Shown: one piece after another, positions 6,814-7,862 of the stretch
Layout: the number at the start of each line of letters is the position of its first letter
Numbering within the stretch: position 1 is the stretch's first letter
Origin: Anaerolineae bacterium
GTDB taxonomy: Bacteria; Chloroflexota; Anaerolineae; Aggregatilineales; Aggregatilineaceae
Length of the DNA stretch: 7,862 nt
Assembly: GCA_016929355.1 (NCBI GenBank)
Contig: JAFGJA010000509.1
Coordinates: 1-7,862, forward strand
Reading direction: 5' to 3'
Notes under the pieces: generated by a model
Told to the model about the DNA's origin: nothing
What the model saw: the letters and a program-made list of their open reading frames with translations, nothing else
The model's database searches: none
Translations under genes and position numbers: made by a program

Positions 6814-6818
6814 CTCCG
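6814..6818 (-). promoter_or_regulatory. Ribosome binding site that decides the dinG start
   Basis: On the minus strand CGGAG ends 6 bases before the ATG at 6807. With this start the protein begins Met-Arg-Gly-Ile and reaches the first exonuclease aspartate at residue 9, as in other DnaQ-like domains. The longer TTG-initiated form has no such site. Confidence 0.65.
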
Positions 6819-6866
6819 TTTCTATGGGGCAACCGATTCCCCCCAACTGTTAGCAAATAAGGGACC

Positions 6867-6875
6867 ATTGTAGCA
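6867..6875 (-). promoter_or_regulatory. Extended -10 promoter of dinG (and probably the kinase)
   Basis: On the minus strand TGCTACAAT combines an extended -10 TG with TACAAT (5 of 6 matches). No convincing -35 box lies 16-18 bases upstream, where the sequence is C-rich. A start near 6860 would give a leader of roughly 50-55 bases. I saw no LexA-like operator, although dinG is an SOS gene in E. coli. Confidence 0.4.
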
Positions 6876-6930
6876 CATTTGGACGTGGGGTGGGGCAGGA
6901 ATTGTGCGGGCTATCAGGGATGCAAATTGG

Positions 6931-6994
6931 ACACGGATGAACACAGATGACACAGATTTTTGATTTTGATCGGTGTTGGTTTGCGTAAATCTGT
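6931..6994. repeat. Degenerate 10-base tandem repeats (ACACAGATGA type) with inverted arm
   Basis: Three consecutive near-identical 10-mers are seen: ACACGGATGA (6931-6940), ACACAGATGA (6941-6950) and CACAGATTTT (6951-6960). ACAGATTT (6952-6959) is repeated inverted as AAATCTGT (6987-6994), a perfect 8-base stem with a 27-base loop. Similar ACACAGATGA-type blocks are common intergenic repeats in many bacterial genomes. The block separates the stop of the small membrane-protein gene from the dinG promoter. It might act as a transcript end for the membrane-protein gene, but no clean T-tract terminator is present. Confidence 0.55.
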
Positions 6995-6995
6995 A

Positions 6996-7508
6996 TCACA
7001 TCCACTGGCCCAGCGCCTCCTTGAGCGTACCGATCAAGTGCTGCAACTGCGCGTGTGCCCACCACCACGTAAAGGCCAGCGACCCCAGCCCGATCACGGC
7101 GAAGATCACCATCATGAGCGGTAGATTTTCCTCGGTGGCGTTGGGATCGCTGACGACGCCAATTGCCATGCCTGCGACGGCGAACAGGATTATGACGAAC
7201 GGCGCGAAAATCCAGAAATACGCGATCTGTGGGCGCGCGATGATCACGGTCTGCCTGGAGCCTAATTCGCGCATCACGCCGCGCACTACGGCTAAACTGC
7301 CCCAACTGAACCAGTCGTTTTTTTCGATGCGTTTGAGGGTAAATTCGACGGTATCCGGCGCGGTTTGGCGCGTTTTGACGTGGGTCCGGCGCTGCCAATC
7401 CCACGCGAAAAAGGTCGCGCGTTCGTGCCGGTTATCGAGGCGCTGGCGGCAGTTTTCCAGATCGAACGGAACGGTGAATTCGATAAGGCCATCAGGGGAT
7501 GAGTTCAT
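6996..7508 (-). CDS. Uncharacterised protein with soluble N-terminal domain and two transmembrane helices
   Basis: I do not recognise a named family. From the ATG at 7508 the product has 170 residues. The first 90 or so are soluble and look rich in beta strands (LIEFTVPFDLENCRQRL at 8-24, TFFAWDWQRR at 32-41, TVEFTLKR at 53-60). Two hydrophobic helices follow at about 96-119 and 129-150, joined by an acidic loop (DPNATEENLP). The C-terminus is an amphipathic tail (QLQHLIGTLKEALGQWM). The fold pattern resembles small Chloroflexota hypothetical proteins with an SRPBCC-like or beta-rich front and a double-helix hairpin; this is an impression only. GCGAGAG lies 7 bases before the ATG, supporting this start over the upstream TTG at 7574, which lies in the promoter region. 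The gene is divergent from the 65-residue gene, and its stop codon abuts a repeat block. Confidence 0.75.
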   Translation of the reverse strand: MNSSPDGLIEFTVPFDLENCRQRLDNRHERATFFAWDWQRRTHVKTRQTAPDTVEFTLKRIEKNDWFSWGSLAVVRGVMRELGSRQTVIIARPQIAYFWIFAPFVIILFAVAGMAIGVVSDPNATEENLPLMMVIFAVIGLGSLAFTWWWAHAQLQHLIGTLKEALGQWM

Positions 7509-7545
7509 AGCTGTACTCTCGCTGTGTATGACATGATATTGCCCG

Positions 7546-7574
7546 ACTCTACGCTGATCTTGGCCGGTTGGCAA
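7546..7574 (-). promoter_or_regulatory. Probable promoter of the two-helix membrane protein gene
   Basis: On the minus strand TTGCCA (7569-7574) matches the -35 consensus at 5 of 6. TAGAGT (7546-7551) matches the -10 consensus at 4 of 6, with a 17-base spacer. It lies back to back with the plus-strand promoter whose -10 box is at 7602-7607. The two could influence each other or share an operator, though I saw no clear palindromic site between them. Confidence 0.45.
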
Positions 7575-7601
7575 GAGGTTAGGTCTCTGATGGATTTGCG
7601 G

Positions 7602-7607
7602 TATAAT
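7602..7607 (+). promoter_or_regulatory. -10 box of the 65-residue gene
   Basis: TATAAT is a perfect -10 hexamer 39 bases before the start codon at 7647. The best-spaced -35 candidate (TTAGGT, 7579-7584) is poor, so this promoter may need an activator or rely on the -10 alone. Confidence 0.55.
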
Positions 7608-7646
7608 GAGGGCAATACAATTGCTTACACCTGAGGGGAGCGAGGC

Positions 7647-7844
7647 ATGAATCTGAGTGATGTTTGGAATTCAGTCGAATATACGCGCAACGACGACGAC
7701 GAAATTATTGCGGTGCAAGTGCCGATTGAGATGTGGCGCTTTTTGATGGATCACGTACAAAAAATGGAAGATAAACAGGCCGCACGGGATCGGCTGGCTA
7801 AACTGCGCAAATCGCAGAGCGCCAACAAGGTCACGGAAGACTAA
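7647..7844 (+). CDS. Small charged protein, possible antitoxin
   Basis: A 65-residue protein with no signal peptide or membrane segment. An acidic N-terminal stretch (NDDDEI, 15-20) is followed by a short hydrophobic strand (IIAVQVP, 20-26) and a helix starting IEMWRFLMDHVQKMED. The C-terminal third is basic and helical (RDRLAKLRKSQ). An Asp-rich turn, an Ala-Val-Gln strand, then Trp-x-x-Leu and Glu-Asp before a charged helix recalls small type II antitoxins found in cyanobacteria and Chloroflexota. This resemblance is from memory and weak. A strong binding site (GAGGGGAG, 7633-7640) and a perfect -10 box support a real, expressed gene. A possible start codon 8 bases after its stop would suit a two-gene toxin-antitoxin operon, but the partner lies outside the window. 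It could equally be an unrelated lineage-specific protein. Confidence 0.65.
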   Translation: MNLSDVWNSVEYTRNDDDEIIAVQVPIEMWRFLMDHVQKMEDKQAARDRLAKLRKSQSANKVTED

Positions 7845-7852
7845 CGCGCCTG

Positions 7853-7862
7853 ATGGCGAAAA
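7853..7862 (+). CDS. Possible start of a further gene, cut by the window edge
   Basis: An ATG at 7853 begins Met-Ala-Lys, a common bacterial N-terminus, 8 bases after the stop of the 65-residue gene. GGAAGA (7835-7840) lies 12 bases upstream. Only three full codons are visible, so nothing can be said about the product, and the ATG may be chance. Confidence 0.25.

Noticed and set aside
6808..6846. TTG-initiated extension of dinG
   Set aside because: It adds 13 residues before the exonuclease core without a binding site, while the ATG at 6807 has CGGAG at 6 bases.
6181..6873. Plus-strand open frame of 230 codons
   Set aside because: It lies opposite dinG, whose motifs are intact throughout. 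Its length is explained by GC-rich codon bias, and the product shows no recognisable domain.
1..7862. tRNA, rRNA, CRISPR array, riboswitch or insertion sequence
   Set aside because: No cloverleaf-like block, regularly spaced direct repeats, rRNA-like stretch, transposase frame or IS-type terminal repeats were seen on reading both strands. The only repeats are short intergenic ones.

Overview
The window is a GC-rich bacterial chromosome segment, apart from the AT-rich gap between the kinase and the helicase genes. It carries six complete protein genes and perhaps the first codons of a seventh. I saw no rRNA, tRNA, CRISPR array, transposase or phage gene. Widely dispersed intergenic repeats, an elongation factor P of unusual loop sequence, a DinG helicase with a fused exonuclease, and several lineage-type hypothetical proteins fit a Chloroflexota (Anaerolineae-like) bacterium. 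That assignment is an inference from general resemblance and was not tested.

Layout. Positions 1-102 hold a probable promoter and a ribosome binding site. A membrane-anchored protein of about 604 residues follows on the plus strand (103-1917), ending in a domain that looks like an alpha/alpha toroid. The 217-base convergent spacer 1918-2134 has no gene but holds two inverted repeats and a degenerate direct repeat. Three minus-strand genes follow, read from right to left: a DinG-type exonuclease-helicase (4006-6807), a PAS-type sensor histidine kinase (2792-3958) and elongation factor P (2135-2698). dinG and the kinase are close enough to share a transcript. efp has its own promoter with a perfect -10 box. 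Positions 6808-6995 hold the dinG leader, its probable promoter and a block of degenerate 10-base repeats. A small two-helix membrane protein (6996-7508, minus) and a 65-residue charged protein (7647-7844, plus) are divergent across a 138-base intergenic region with a promoter on each strand. A possible next gene starts 8 bases after the 65-residue gene and runs off the window.

How the genes work together. dinG (DNA repair and replication-conflict helicase), the orphan kinase and efp (rescue of ribosomes stalled on proline stretches) have no known joint pathway. They look like housekeeping and signalling genes sharing a strand. The small protein at the right edge could be an antitoxin whose partner lies outside the window.

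No clearly new multi-gene system is visible. The points most worth checking are the arginine-tipped, proline-lacking EF-P loop, the coexistence of a complete exonuclease domain and four candidate Fe-S cysteines in DinG, the cysteine-rich PAS domain of the orphan kinase, and dispersed repeats that appear to run into the stop codons of two genes.
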